From Flavobacteriales bacterium UBA7325 (GTDB lineage Bacteria > Bacteroidota > Bacteroidia > Flavobacteriales_D > Crocinitomicaceae), in NCBI GenBank assembly GCA_002471375.1, contig DKPV01000072.1:1-37556 (forward strand): a stretch of DNA of 37,556 bases, given 5' to 3'. The stretch's first letter is position 1; each line of letters starts with the position of its first letter. The notes beneath the pieces were generated by a model. That model was not told where the DNA came from. It was given only the letters and a program-made list of their open reading frames with translations, and did no database searches. The position numbers and the translations under genes are program-made. This document shows positions 7,244 through 16,529 of this stretch, in pieces.

Positions 7244-8572
7244 TTAATTAAACTCTTTCGGAATAACATCCTTAAGATTAGAGATCAATGTCTCACGCTT
7301 TGAAACGAATTTACTGATGTCAGTCTTCTTCAAAACGCCCTTCTTTTTGAAGTCTTTCAAGTTTAGTACGAACATATAAGCAGCTAATCCAAATAGGCCA
7401 ATCGCAGCATAGTATCCAATAGCGATCCACCAACTAGGATAAATGAAATAGTAGATGATCCAGATAAGAGGCATATTGATTAAGCCAAATGCAAGCATCC
7501 CGAGAATAAGTTTAACTGAAGCCCAGAATACTTTTCTTCGGAATGTTTTTTCTACAAATCTTTTAATAAAGTAATAAGGGATACCACAATGAATTGCTCC
7601 GAGAATTGCGAAAGGAAAAAGAATGATCATCATTGCAATTTCTTTCAATCTGCTTCCCTTAGGGTTGTTCATCTTCCAGAATATTAGCCTCTCTTCGAGC
7701 TTAAATCGCTTGATCAATTTAAAATACCCCTCAGCCTCCTTCTTGACTGCAGTTAAATCTTCGCTCTCTTCAACATTTTGGGTGTTCATCCAATCAGCCA
7801 ATTTCTGAGAGTAGCGCCATCTCTTTTTTAAAGAAAGTGAACGATTGAAATTCTCTACATTCATTCCTCGTCTTGTAAGTTTCATGATGTTCTCATGAAA
7901 TGGAGCTTCCTCTTTTTTCTGAACGTGTGTTATTTGTTCTTGCATCATTTTTTCAACCATCTTGGTCAAATCATTGATGACTTTGCTTGGATTTTCTTCG
8001 AATTGCTCACGATAATCATTCAAACAAATTCGTTCTGAAGTCGAAATGAGTAGATCACTTCTCATTTTGTTTGGCTCCGAATAGTTACAACCGACAGCTG
8101 CGATGTATATTTTTTTCTTCCAATTTAAGTCTTCTAGCGTCATGAAGCCGATTCGAACTGCGCCCTTTTTGACAGGCTTTAATCGACGAATAAACGTATC
8201 ATCTGTGAATCCTTCACCAAAGATTAATAAGTTCCTCCCGAACTTAAGTATCCGCGTGCATTTTTTAAATATGACTTCATTTTTCCCTTTAGTGTCATCA
8301 TTATCTTGTTGACGATAAATAGGAAGCATTTGGCAAGCCCATAAAAATCCCTTAGTTAAAGGTGTGAAAACATCAGAGCGTGTCATAAAGAATACAATCG
8401 GCATTCTCATCGCTGCCACAACTAAAGGATCCATAAATGAAGCAGCGTGATTACTTACATAAATCGTGCTGCCCAAAAATCTTTTGGGTGAGTTGTATAC
8501 ACGTAATCTTGGGTACATAATCCTTAGCGAATAAGGAAGAGTGATGAATAGAAGGAAGTAAATTAAACGCAT
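7244..8572 (-). CDS. PlsC-family acyltransferase with long C-terminal membrane extension
   Basis: A 442-aa membrane protein. The acyltransferase domain covers about residues 1-220, with the catalytic histidine in SNHAASFMDP and the second block FGEGFTDD (about residues 117-124) followed by LKPVKKGAVRIGF, equivalent to the phosphate-binding FPEG block. The spacing is H-x5-D instead of the usual H-x4-D; an H-x5-D form is familiar in Bacteroidota and GPAT-like members. A charged linker (220-290) is followed by about four hydrophobic segments (290-410). It probably acylates glycerol-3-phosphate or lysophosphatidate for phospholipid synthesis. Transcribed alone from the minus strand, with a TAnnTTTAC box 19 nt upstream. 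Confidence 0.85.
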   Translation of the reverse strand: MRLIYFLLFITLPYSLRIMYPRLRVYNSPKRFLGSTIYVSNHAASFMDPLVVAAMRMPIVFFMTRSDVFTPLTKGFLWACQMLPIYRQQDNDDTKGKNEVIFKKCTRILKFGRNLLIFGEGFTDDTFIRRLKPVKKGAVRIGFMTLEDLNWKKKIYIAAVGCNYSEPNKMRSDLLISTSERICLNDYREQFEENPSKVINDLTKMVEKMMQEQITHVQKKEEAPFHENIMKLTRRGMNVENFNRSLSLKKRWRYSQKLADWMNTQNVEESEDLTAVKKEAEGYFKLIKRFKLEERLIFWKMNNPKGSRLKEIAMMIILFPFAILGAIHCGIPYYFIKRFVEKTFRRKVFWASVKLILGMLAFGLINMPLIWIIYYFIYPSWWIAIGYYAAIGLFGLAAYMFVLNLKDFKKKGVLKKTDISKFVSKRETLISNLKDVIPKEFN

Positions 8573-8591
8573 TAAGATGTTTTTTCAGTAC

Positions 8592-8600
8592 GTAAAAATA
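8592..8600 (-). promoter_or_regulatory. Putative -7 element of the PlsC-like gene
   Basis: TATTTTTAC on the minus strand, 19 nt before the ATG at 8572; TAnnTTTAC variant. Confidence 0.3.
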
Positions 8601-8624
8601 CTCTTTTGAGAGTTATCTTAAGAA

Positions 8625-9662
8625 TTACTCAGTTCCCGAATCTAGTTTTGAAGTATTTTCAGAGCCTTTATTCTTTCCTAAGTAAAAACCTAGTTGAATC
8701 TCGTGAGTACCATTCGTGACAGATCTAATAGTTCCGGTTGAATACTCATATCCATATGCGACATAGATATTTTTAATAATGTTCGCTCCAACTTGGGCAG
8801 TAATTGCATTACTAGTGCGGTACTGAATACCTAGCCACGCGCTATTCTTGTATACAGCTCGAACTCCAATGTCTGCTGAGAATGGACTATTCATGACCAT
8901 TTTCCCAACCGCACTAGGTTCAAGGCTCATGATGTCTCCCATTTGGAATCTATATTTGGCAATAAAGAAGTAATGTCGGTTAAAGTTACTTTCCGTTAAG
9001 ACATCGTTGAATTCAGCTGTGTTCTTTAATAGCTGCGTTGTTGATATTCCAATAAAAAGATTTTTACCATAGATTGTTATCCCTGCATTAGCGTCAAGGA
9101 TATTCTGTGATGATGTATTCCCCAAAAACTGCGCGTATGAAATATCGTCCGCTTGAAATAGAACAACACGATCCTCTTGTATTCCTAGGTTACTCCATCC
9201 AAGTCCAAGTCCCGCTGAAACATTTAAGCTCTTCGAAAAGGGTAGGTGAATGGAATAGCTACCTTGAGCAGTAGTTTTGAGAAATGGACCTATTGATTCA
9301 TGCATGGCTTTGCCGCCTACAACATGTTTAATCGTACCAATACTCCTTTGAGGAGACGAAAATAGGGTGTTATCATCGATATTGAACTCATTTCTACCTG
9401 AACCTGAACTGCCAATTTTAATTGGACTAAAGCCAGTTAGCATCATCGTTCTTGGACCATTCCCATAGCCCATCCATTGGCTGCGAGATGTTAGTTCCAG
9501 TTGCATTACATCAGACAATCCTCCAGCAGCAGGGTTTACAAGGAATGGATTATTTGCAATGTTGATATAATGGCTTTCTTGCTGCGCCTCAACTTCACTA
9601 CAAGTAAAGATGAAGAATAACGCAGCGATTAATGTTCGAATGTATGTCATTTCTTTTATCAT
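8625..9662 (-). CDS. PorP/SprF-family outer-membrane protein
   Basis: A 345-aa protein with a signal peptide (hydrophobic to about residue 25, cleavage near EAQQ). The first mature part, QESHYINIANNPFLVNPAAGG, is the hallmark of the PorP/SprF family, and the rest is a likely beta-barrel with alternating strands ending in LGFYLGKNK. PorP/SprF proteins act with T9SS and hold individual type B-CTD adhesins at the cell surface. It starts 11 nt after the stop of the 1374-aa adhesin, the standard adhesin-sprF gene order. The first ATG (9662) is used; the ATG four codons later (MTYIRTL) gives an equally good signal peptide. Confidence 0.93.
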   Translation of the reverse strand: MIKEMTYIRTLIAALFFIFTCSEVEAQQESHYINIANNPFLVNPAAGGLSDVMQLELTSRSQWMGYGNGPRTMMLTGFSPIKIGSSGSGRNEFNIDDNTLFSSPQRSIGTIKHVVGGKAMHESIGPFLKTTAQGSYSIHLPFSKSLNVSAGLGLGWSNLGIQEDRVVLFQADDISYAQFLGNTSSQNILDANAGITIYGKNLFIGISTTQLLKNTAEFNDVLTESNFNRHYFFIAKYRFQMGDIMSLEPSAVGKMVMNSPFSADIGVRAVYKNSAWLGIQYRTSNAITAQVGANIIKNIYVAYGYEYSTGTIRSVTNGTHEIQLGFYLGKNKGSENTSKLDSGTE

Positions 9663-9673
9663 GCTTGCTTGTA

Positions 9674-12600
9674 TTAATGTATTATGCTAATGTCTCCTGT
9701 GTAGATTGTGCCTTCTGAATCGTTCAGATGAATTTTGTAAAAATAGGTTCCCATCGGTAATGGTTCTCCGTTATTCGTTCCATCCCATGGATCCGAATAA
9801 CCTTTAGAATCAAACACCACAGATCCCCATCGATTGAAGACCGTAACATGACACTTTGGGTAGAGTAATTCGAGATACAGAATTTCGAACAGATCATTCT
9901 TACCATCTAGATTTGGAGTTATGACCGTCGGGAAAATTGGATCAAATTCGTTACAAATACCAGCTATCACAGTTACGGTATCCATATAAGTTGGACACCC
10001 TTCAAAGGCTACATCATAGATAATTGTGCTTACGCCATTTTCTAGATCATAAACGAGCGTAGTACTCTCGAAAGGGCTTGCTATAGTTCCACCTCCTACT
10101 GTGAAATGCCAGAACGAAAATTGTCCAGGTATTAGCGAGTCAGAAGTTAGTGTTACCTCACCGTCTTCCAGGCAAATAATAGAGTCAGAAATATAGGCGC
10201 TTGAATTCCCTGTAAAGAGAACCATAAGACTGTCGTATTCGGTAGGGCAAGATCCGCTTGAAACAGTCCAATTGAACTGTTGCCATCCACTCTGTGTAAG
10301 AGTCGCCGTAGTTGCAATGTCAGATGAGTCCAAGATAATTGCACCGTTATTTGTACTCCAGACTCCTGTACCATGCACGGGTGGATTAGCGATGAGATTA
10401 ACACTATTTGAACCACAAGCAAAAATTGAATCACCAGCGATACTCGTAGCAATTGGGGTTTGAGAAACAATCACCACCACGGTGTCGGACGAAGAACCAC
10501 AAGAAGGGCTACTAACTGTCCACTCGAATACATTCGAGCCTATACCAAGGCCATTGAAAGCAGTGGAGCTCGAAAAAGGGTTGTTTACCGAACCTTGACC
10601 TGAAAGTAGAGTCCATGAGCCAGTGCCTGAAGAAATAGAATCGGCATCGACAACAGTCGTTGTGATACCACATAGTTGTATTGTATCAAGAGGGATAATA
10701 GCAGGTGATGGAAATTCGAGTATTTCAACTCGGAAATCACACATCTGCATATTGCCAGAGGAATCAATCGCTGCGTACTGGATGACTGTTACTCCGACAG
10801 GAAATGTACTTCCTGTTGTATAACCTGTACCGTCAATTTGATCCAAATAAGCAAAACAGTTATCGTTGTATGTTGGTAAAGAGTAGAATACAACTGGGTC
10901 GCAAGAGACAGTATCGGAAGGACATATAATCGTTGGAGCTACATTTTCAATTACGGTTAGGTCGAATACACAAGATGCATTATTACCCCCTGCATCAGTG
11001 ACGTTTAGGGTGATTTGTGTAATTCCCGGATTGACTATTGTTCCGGCTGCAGGACTTTGTATAATTGTATAATTGGGACAATTATCTAAAATTACAGCGG
11101 CGCCACCATAATTCGTTAAAGCATAATCACATGATGTGCCATTGTCAACTGTTATTGGCGTTGGGCAGGTGATGATTGGAGCAACCGTATCGATCGGAAT
11201 TAAACTTGAAACACAGGTTGTAGCATTTCCGTTTTCATCAGTCAAGGTTATTAGAACTGGCGTAATACCACTTGAAATTGAACTTGCTATCGGAGATTGT
11301 GTCACCGTCATATTTGCGAATGATGAACAATTATCAGTACCGGCTACAAGCCCAGTCAAATCGGGAACTGCGTATTGACAACTCGCATCAATTGATACTG
11401 TTTGATCTGCAGGACAAACAACAGAAGGTAAAATAGTATCAGTTGGAATTACATTGATGAGACAATTTGCGGTATTTCCAGATTGATCAGTAGCTGTAAT
11501 AGTTACTAGGGTCGCTGTCGTGATAGCTGTTCCTGGAGATGGGCTTTGAGCGAGTATTATATTTCCTACAGTTGAACAATTATCTGAAGCAATTGCGATG
11601 CTTAAATAATCTCCAATTTGAGTCTGACAAGAAGAATCCATGTATACAATCTGTGTAGCTGGACACGCAGTGAAAATTGGATCTACTTGGTCTTGGACTA
11701 TCACATCAAAAGAACACATTGCGCTGTTTCCAGATGTGTCTTGTACCGTAATCGTCACTGAATTTGTACCTAATGGAAGTAATGTGCCTGCAATCGGAGA
11801 TTGAGAATAACTGAGCGAACCACTAGGTGAACAGTTATCGAGTCCGGTTGCTAAAGAAGTGAAGTCTGCCAAGGTGTAATCACAACCTATATCTGTGCTT
11901 ACTGTTTGTGCTCCTGGGCATATAATTGTAGGAGCAATAATGTCGTTTAATTCAACGTTGAATGAGCACGTATTCGAGTTTCCATATTCATCCGTGGCTG
12001 TTAGGATAATTGATTGAGTAGTTCCTATAACTAACCCTGGAAGTGGCGACTGCGTGATCCCAATTGAACCAAGTACTGAACAGTTATCAGTTGGTATGGC
12101 CAAGGATGTGTAATCACCGATAGTTGCTAGACAACTAGCATCTGCATTCTCCAATTGTGTCGCAGGACAAATAATGGTTGGGGCTAATGTGTCGATAATA
12201 GCGCTCGTCATTTGGCATACTCCAACATTTCCAGCAGAATCCGTAACAGTGAGCGTGATTAACTCACCAGGATTTACTGACACAGGAGTTCCAGGAAGTG
12301 GAAATTGTGTTACAGTTAAGCTTACAGGGCAATTTTCGACAACAACTCCACCGGCCGATGTATAGTCGAGCAGAGGTACAGTACATGAGTTGTCAACGTA
12401 TTGTGCAACCCCAAGTGGGCAGACAATAGTAGGAGATAGAGTGTCCAATAATACAGCTGTAAACGCACAGGTTTGTGGAGTAGCCGGTGTTCCACCGGTA
12501 ACGGTCATGGTTATAACTTGGTTCGCACTAACTGTTGTTCCAGATGGAGGTGATTGAGTCACAGTTAAGGATCCGAGTGGCTCGCAGTTATCTAACAATA

Positions 12601-13798
12601 CAACAGAACTAGTATAATCAGCTAAGATGAAATTACACGAGCCATTCACGTACCCGTCAATGTCTGAAGGACAAGTTATTTGGGTAACCAATGTGTCTAC
12701 TGCAATCATGTTAAAGTTACATACCGTGCTATTTCCATCCTCATCCAAAACAGTAACAGTCATTGGTGTTGTCCCGGAACCACTAACTGTGGACGCTGCT
12801 GCTGGAGTTTGGTTAAACACTAGATTTGCATACGAAGTACAGTTGTCTGAAGCTAGAATTCCGCTCGAGTAGTCGGGAACTATAGCATTACAGCTCATAT
12901 TAAGAGCTACAGTAGTGTCTCCTGAACAAGTGACTACAGGAGCTTCAGTATCTATGATATTAATAGTAATAGAGCATTGAGTTGTATTTCCCGATTCATC
13001 AGTTGCTGTTAGGGTAATTGTTTCAAATCCTCCCGGCCCTGATGCAAATACCGTAAACTCAGGAACGCTTTGAGTTACCACAATGTTGCTTGAATCTGTA
13101 CAGTTATCAGAAACACCGGATATTTTAGTGTAATCTTGACAAATTGCCTGACAGCTTCCATTTACGATTAAATCTACTGAAGCAGGGCAGCTCAATACAG
13201 GGTCAATCAAATCTGTACCCGATACTACAATATTGTCAATGGCTAAAGGAGTTCCAATTACAGTTGCATCATCACAAGTGAATCTATATCCTAACTCGAA
13301 TGTTGTTCCAGCAAGAGAAATAGGTAAAGCGGTGGATGATGTTGTCCATACGGCAGAAATTGTAAGTTCTCCTCCCACTGGGATCCAAGTCGTACCTCCG
13401 TCGGTTGAGTAAACAAGTTCAGCAAAATCCGTTCCTACACCACCTTCAACTCGATAGTCGAAATCAACATTTAGTGTTGATACACAAGAGGCATCAATGG
13501 TTTGAGAGATTATTGATTCAAATGTGGTAGCAGGAAGAGCCGAGACATAGGCATGCTGCTCTGTCCCAGTTGCTCCACATCCTGGAACGCTTCCTCCTGA
13601 TGAGATGTACATGCTAGTGCTACCAGCTATTGAGGGTCCATTTCCCGCACAAGAATTGTCAATCCAGGAGTTAGGCGCAATGTCACCCGAGGTTGACCAT
13701 GTGGATCCTGATTCGAAATCTTCTGTAAAAAGTGTTGCTTGACCAAAGATATTGATCGAAAAAAGCAGTGCTAGCGGGACTAAGATGATCTTATTCAT
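9674..13798 (-). CDS. SprB-like T9SS adhesin with ten HYR-like repeats and CHU_C domain
   Basis: A 1374-aa secreted surface protein. Signal peptide about 1-19. Residues about 22-198 form a jelly-roll/MAM-like domain (TLFTEDFESGS to PLAIDNIVVSG). About 199-1028 hold ten tandem HYR-like repeats of roughly 83 residues, each with CP near its start, SC, DNC and a later Cys after the D.SGN block. Three further Ig/PKD-like modules follow, and the end is a gliding-type CTD: FPTVITPNLDGKNDLF, VTVFNRWGSVVF, WDGTNNGEPLPMGTYFY. This CHU_C/type B signal directs T9SS export, and the following PorP/SprF supports surface attachment. Likely role: adhesion or gliding. The ligand is unknown. Confidence 0.93.
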   Translation of the reverse strand: MNKIILVPLALLFSINIFGQATLFTEDFESGSTWSTSGDIAPNSWIDNSCAGNGPSIAGSTSMYISSGGSVPGCGATGTEQHAYVSALPATTFESIISQTIDASCVSTLNVDFDYRVEGGVGTDFAELVYSTDGGTTWIPVGGELTISAVWTTSSTALPISLAGTTFELGYRFTCDDATVIGTPLAIDNIVVSGTDLIDPVLSCPASVDLIVNGSCQAICQDYTKISGVSDNCTDSSNIVVTQSVPEFTVFASGPGGFETITLTATDESGNTTQCSITINIIDTEAPVVTCSGDTTVALNMSCNAIVPDYSSGILASDNCTSYANLVFNQTPAAASTVSGSGTTPMTVTVLDEDGNSTVCNFNMIAVDTLVTQITCPSDIDGYVNGSCNFILADYTSSVVLLDNCEPLGSLTVTQSPPSGTTVSANQVITMTVTGGTPATPQTCAFTAVLLDTLSPTIVCPLGVAQYVDNSCTVPLLDYTSAGGVVVENCPVSLTVTQFPLPGTPVSVNPGELITLTVTDSAGNVGVCQMTSAIIDTLAPTIICPATQLENADASCLATIGDYTSLAIPTDNCSVLGSIGITQSPLPGLVIGTTQSIILTATDEYGNSNTCSFNVELNDIIAPTIICPGAQTVSTDIGCDYTLADFTSLATGLDNCSPSGSLSYSQSPIAGTLLPLGTNSVTITVQDTSGNSAMCSFDVIVQDQVDPIFTACPATQIVYMDSSCQTQIGDYLSIAIASDNCSTVGNIILAQSPSPGTAITTATLVTITATDQSGNTANCLINVIPTDTILPSVVCPADQTVSIDASCQYAVPDLTGLVAGTDNCSSFANMTVTQSPIASSISSGITPVLITLTDENGNATTCVSSLIPIDTVAPIITCPTPITVDNGTSCDYALTNYGGAAVILDNCPNYTIIQSPAAGTIVNPGITQITLNVTDAGGNNASCVFDLTVIENVAPTIICPSDTVSCDPVVFYSLPTYNDNCFAYLDQIDGTGYTTGSTFPVGVTVIQYAAIDSSGNMQMCDFRVEILEFPSPAIIPLDTIQLCGITTTVVDADSISSGTGSWTLLSGQGSVNNPFSSSTAFNGLGIGSNVFEWTVSSPSCGSSSDTVVVIVSQTPIATSIAGDSIFACGSNSVNLIANPPVHGTGVWSTNNGAIILDSSDIATTATLTQSGWQQFNWTVSSGSCPTEYDSLMVLFTGNSSAYISDSIICLEDGEVTLTSDSLIPGQFSFWHFTVGGGTIASPFESTTLVYDLENGVSTIIYDVAFEGCPTYMDTVTVIAGICNEFDPIFPTVITPNLDGKNDLFEILYLELLYPKCHVTVFNRWGSVVFDSKGYSDPWDGTNNGEPLPMGTYFYKIHLNDSEGTIYTGDISIIH
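10715..13204 (-). repeat. Tandem coding repeats (ten HYR-like modules)
   Basis: Ten copies of about 250 bp each inside the adhesin gene, recognisable at protein level by APTIICP, DNCS, TQSP and TDESGN blocks. Copies 5 to 8 are the most alike; copy 10 is the most divergent and lacks the SC cysteine in its usual context. The DNA copies have diverged, so recent expansion is not evident by eye. Confidence 0.8.
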
Positions 13799-13828
13799 GA
13801 GGAGAAATTAGGATTAATTTGGAGAGGG

Positions 13829-13836
13829 CAAATATA
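13829..13836 (-). promoter_or_regulatory. -7 element of the adhesin-sprF operon
   Basis: TATATTTG on the minus strand, 30 nt before the ATG at 13798; perfect TAnnTTTG. Confidence 0.55.
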
Positions 13837-13875
13837 GTATATTTTAAAGTGAATAAGGGTATTGTGAGGTGAGTG

Positions 13876-13884
13876 TTATCCACA
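13876..13884 (+). promoter_or_regulatory. Perfect DnaA-box match
   Basis: TTATCCACA in the AT-rich region between the divergent adhesin and ddl genes. A weaker inverted copy, TTATCAGCA on the minus strand, lies at about 13911-13919, so GTTATC blocks face each other about 30 nt apart. This could be a DnaA titration or regulatory site, or chance. Confidence 0.3.
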
Positions 13885-13981
13885 TGTATTCAATATGTTC
13901 ACAGTGTTTATGCTGATAACTTTTTTCGTGTACTTCAAAAAATGGTAAACTCCTCTCTACTTTAGTATAAAATATTTGGAC

Positions 13982-14950
13982 ATGAAGCAAGTTGGAATCA
14001 TATGTGGAGGATATTCGTCCGAGTACGATATCTCGGTGAAGAGTGCAACTACGATTTGTACGCAATTCCCGGATCAGTACAAGTCCAATTTGATACATCT
14101 CACTAAGGATGGCTGGTTCATTGAGATTGATGATGTGAAAATCCCTTTTGATGAGAGAGATTTTACCTATGAGCTAGACGGAGGGAAGCAGAAAGTCGAT
14201 CTCGCTATAGTCTACATTCACGGCGATCCAGGTGAAAATGGAAAAATCCAAGGATATCTTGAAATGATAGATATTCCTTATGTTAATTCTGGCCCACTGG
14301 CTTCTGCACTATCATTCGATAAGTGGTACTGTAATCAATTCTTAAAAGGATTCGGTTTTAATGTAGCGGAGTCTATTTACATAACTTCTCCGAAGAATCG
14401 CGTCGACGGGAAGAAGATCTCAGAAAAATTAGGGTTGCCTGTATTTGTTAAACCTTGCGACTCTGGATCTAGCTACGGCATATCAAAAGCCAAAACGATC
14501 GATGAGATAGAGTCTGCATTGGACTTTGCCTTCAATGAAGGTGACACGGTAATTGTTGAAGGCTTTTTAGACGGTGTAGAAGTGACATGTGGTGTTTACA
14601 GGTCAGCGAATGGTGTTCAAACGCTTCCCTTGACAGAGATAGTGACAGAAAATGATTTTTTTGATTTCGAAGCGAAATATGAAGGTCTTTCCGATGAGAT
14701 AACACCTGCCCGAATTAGTGATGAACTAACCGCAGAGGTTCAGAGAATATCAGCTGAGATATACGCATTGTTGCAATGTCGTTCTATAGTTAGGATTGAT
14801 TTTATGATTGTCAACAATGAACCTTCGATTATTGAAGTGAATACAATTCCGGGGTTTTCACCTGAAAGTATTGTTCCAAAAATGATCGATGAAGCTGGGA
14901 TATCAGTCACTCAAATGTGGCAAGAAATTCTAGAAGTTGAAGTGCTTTAG
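13982..14950 (+). CDS. ddl: D-alanine--D-alanine ligase
   Basis: A 322-aa ATP-grasp enzyme that joins two D-Ala for peptidoglycan precursors in the cytoplasm. N-terminal substrate site VGIICGGYSSEYDISVKSA (residues 4-22), then VYIHGDPGENGKIQGYLE and a central LPVFVKPCDSGSSYGISK; the Mg/D-Ala site is EVNTIPGFSPES near residue 280. The ATG at 13982 is preferred over a TTG at 13976 because homology begins with it. A near match to TAnnTTTG (AATATTTG) ends 3 nt before this ATG. The stop overlaps the convergent dacB end by a few bases, pairing D-Ala ligase with a D-Ala carboxypeptidase. Confidence 0.95.
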   Translation: MKQVGIICGGYSSEYDISVKSATTICTQFPDQYKSNLIHLTKDGWFIEIDDVKIPFDERDFTYELDGGKQKVDLAIVYIHGDPGENGKIQGYLEMIDIPYVNSGPLASALSFDKWYCNQFLKGFGFNVAESIYITSPKNRVDGKKISEKLGLPVFVKPCDSGSSYGISKAKTIDEIESALDFAFNEGDTVIVEGFLDGVEVTCGVYRSANGVQTLPLTEIVTENDFFDFEAKYEGLSDEITPARISDELTAEVQRISAEIYALLQCRSIVRIDFMIVNNEPSIIEVNTIPGFSPESIVPKMIDEAGISVTQMWQEILEVEVL

Positions 14951-16410
14951 AGCGTGGCAATCTTATTGAAAATAACTTCCATTTTGTTTATCAGCACACG
15001 AGATGAACACGACTGATTGTTCACGATAAGTGCAAAAACGTATTGTTTACCGCTTGTCGATTTGATGTAGCCTGCGTAGCTCTTTATTCTGGTCATTGAT
15101 CCACTTTTAGCGGACATCCGATTGTGCGCTGACTGTCCTTTACAAATATTTCTCATTGTCCCGCTAACGCCAGCAACAGGTAAAGAGGCATTAAATCGTG
15201 TTCCATTCTTGCCATTCCTAACTGTTCTCAAAAGTCCAGTAAAATGATTCGCTGAAATTGCATTCATTCGTGATAATCCACTTCCATCATTGACATGCAT
15301 GCCTGTAGTTGTGAATTTTGTTGCCCAATACTTTTCTACTTCCCTCAATCCACTATCCGTGCTTCCGTTGCCGTTTTTAACGTAGCCAACAAGGCAGGTT
15401 AAGTGTTCTGCGAATAAATTGATGCTGCGTTCGTTAGTCTTGTCGATAAGCCTACCAATACTTTGACCTTTGTGAGTTATTAGCAGGTTTCTTTGAGCAT
15501 ACGTCTTATTTGAACTCGCTACTTCCATGGAGCGAGCGGTCTTTATTTCACCCAAAACCTTAATTCCCTTCTCTTGCAGTACTTGAGCAAATTCATAGGC
15601 AAATTGGTATTCTGGATCAGGTAGGCTTCCTTTTACGACAAATGCAGAACTTCCACGTGGTAATTCTCCGGTTACAAATCTGTCCAACGAGTAGGGTGCT
15701 CCGTAGAAGTAGGCATTGTCTCCAGTACGTGAAGATGATTTGACATAATTATGAAAAGTCATATTTGGTACCGCAGGAGAAATGGAAGAAATCTTTGATG
15801 TTGCTCCCAAAGTGTTCGGTACTTTAAACTTGAATTCAACAAGATTATCAAAAATTGATAAACCAGATGGCCCAGCGCCATAATAATTCCCCATGTCTAC
15901 CCAACTCCAACCATCTGGGGCTCCCTTGTATCCAAACTCGGAAGCGTCTCCTATTACGGATCCATTTATTGCATGGATGCCTTCAGCTAAAAGACTATCT
16001 GCCCAAGTTTTTAAGAAATCTCGGCGATTTGATTTATTTGTAAAGTATTTACTCCCAAGTGATGGGTCGCCTCCTCCGCGAATCCATATATTTCCCATTA
16101 GTGCGCCGGTCGAATCGATATCTCCATCGGCATAGACCCGTGTTTTAGGTCTGTAATTTTCGCCTAAAATTTCAAGTGCTGTTGCGGTGGAAAACAATTT
16201 TGCCGTAGAAGCAGTTGCCATTGTGCGGTTTGGATCATGCGATGCGACAGATTTTCCAGTTTCTAAATCGAGTACTTGAAAACTAATGCTTGCTTGTTCT
16301 AGTCCTTGATAATGAACGAATTGATCAATAGATAATTGAACTTTATTCTGGCCTATGGCGCTGCTGACAGCTAAGATTGAAATAAATAGGATTGAACTTA
16401 GTAACTTCAT
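14947..16410 (-). CDS. dacB: D-alanyl-D-alanine carboxypeptidase/endopeptidase (PBP4 family)
   Basis: A 487-aa periplasmic peptidase S13 enzyme with a signal peptide (about 1-20, ending SAIGQ). The three penicillin-binding motifs are present: S68-x-x-K71 in ATASTAKLF, SxN as SIN in NERSINLFAEHL (near residue 327), and KSG in SAKSGSMTRIKSYAGY (near 435) in place of KTG. The insertion between SxxK and SxN is typical of class C PBP4-type enzymes. It trims D-Ala from pentapeptide or cleaves cross-links during wall remodelling. It is convergent with ddl, overlapping at the stop codons. Confidence 0.95.
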   Translation of the reverse strand: MKLLSSILFISILAVSSAIGQNKVQLSIDQFVHYQGLEQASISFQVLDLETGKSVASHDPNRTMATASTAKLFSTATALEILGENYRPKTRVYADGDIDSTGALMGNIWIRGGGDPSLGSKYFTNKSNRRDFLKTWADSLLAEGIHAINGSVIGDASEFGYKGAPDGWSWVDMGNYYGAGPSGLSIFDNLVEFKFKVPNTLGATSKISSISPAVPNMTFHNYVKSSSRTGDNAYFYGAPYSLDRFVTGELPRGSSAFVVKGSLPDPEYQFAYEFAQVLQEKGIKVLGEIKTARSMEVASSNKTYAQRNLLITHKGQSIGRLIDKTNERSINLFAEHLTCLVGYVKNGNGSTDSGLREVEKYWATKFTTTGMHVNDGSGLSRMNAISANHFTGLLRTVRNGKNGTRFNASLPVAGVSGTMRNICKGQSAHNRMSAKSGSMTRIKSYAGYIKSTSGKQYVFALIVNNQSCSSRVLINKMEVIFNKIATL

Positions 16411-16529
16411 CGCTTGTTTTAACGTAAATTTGATGAGAATAGGGCAATGAATGTGCCAAACAGAGAAAACTTTTTAACATCGTCTATTCAATAGCCGAGT
16501 GAATTTGACAAAAGGTACGAACTTACTGC

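Noticed and set aside
9724..13600. Numerous short ORFs on both strands across the adhesin gene
   Set aside because: They are shadows of the repetitive 1374-aa coding sequence; composition follows the antisense or shifted frames of the repeats.
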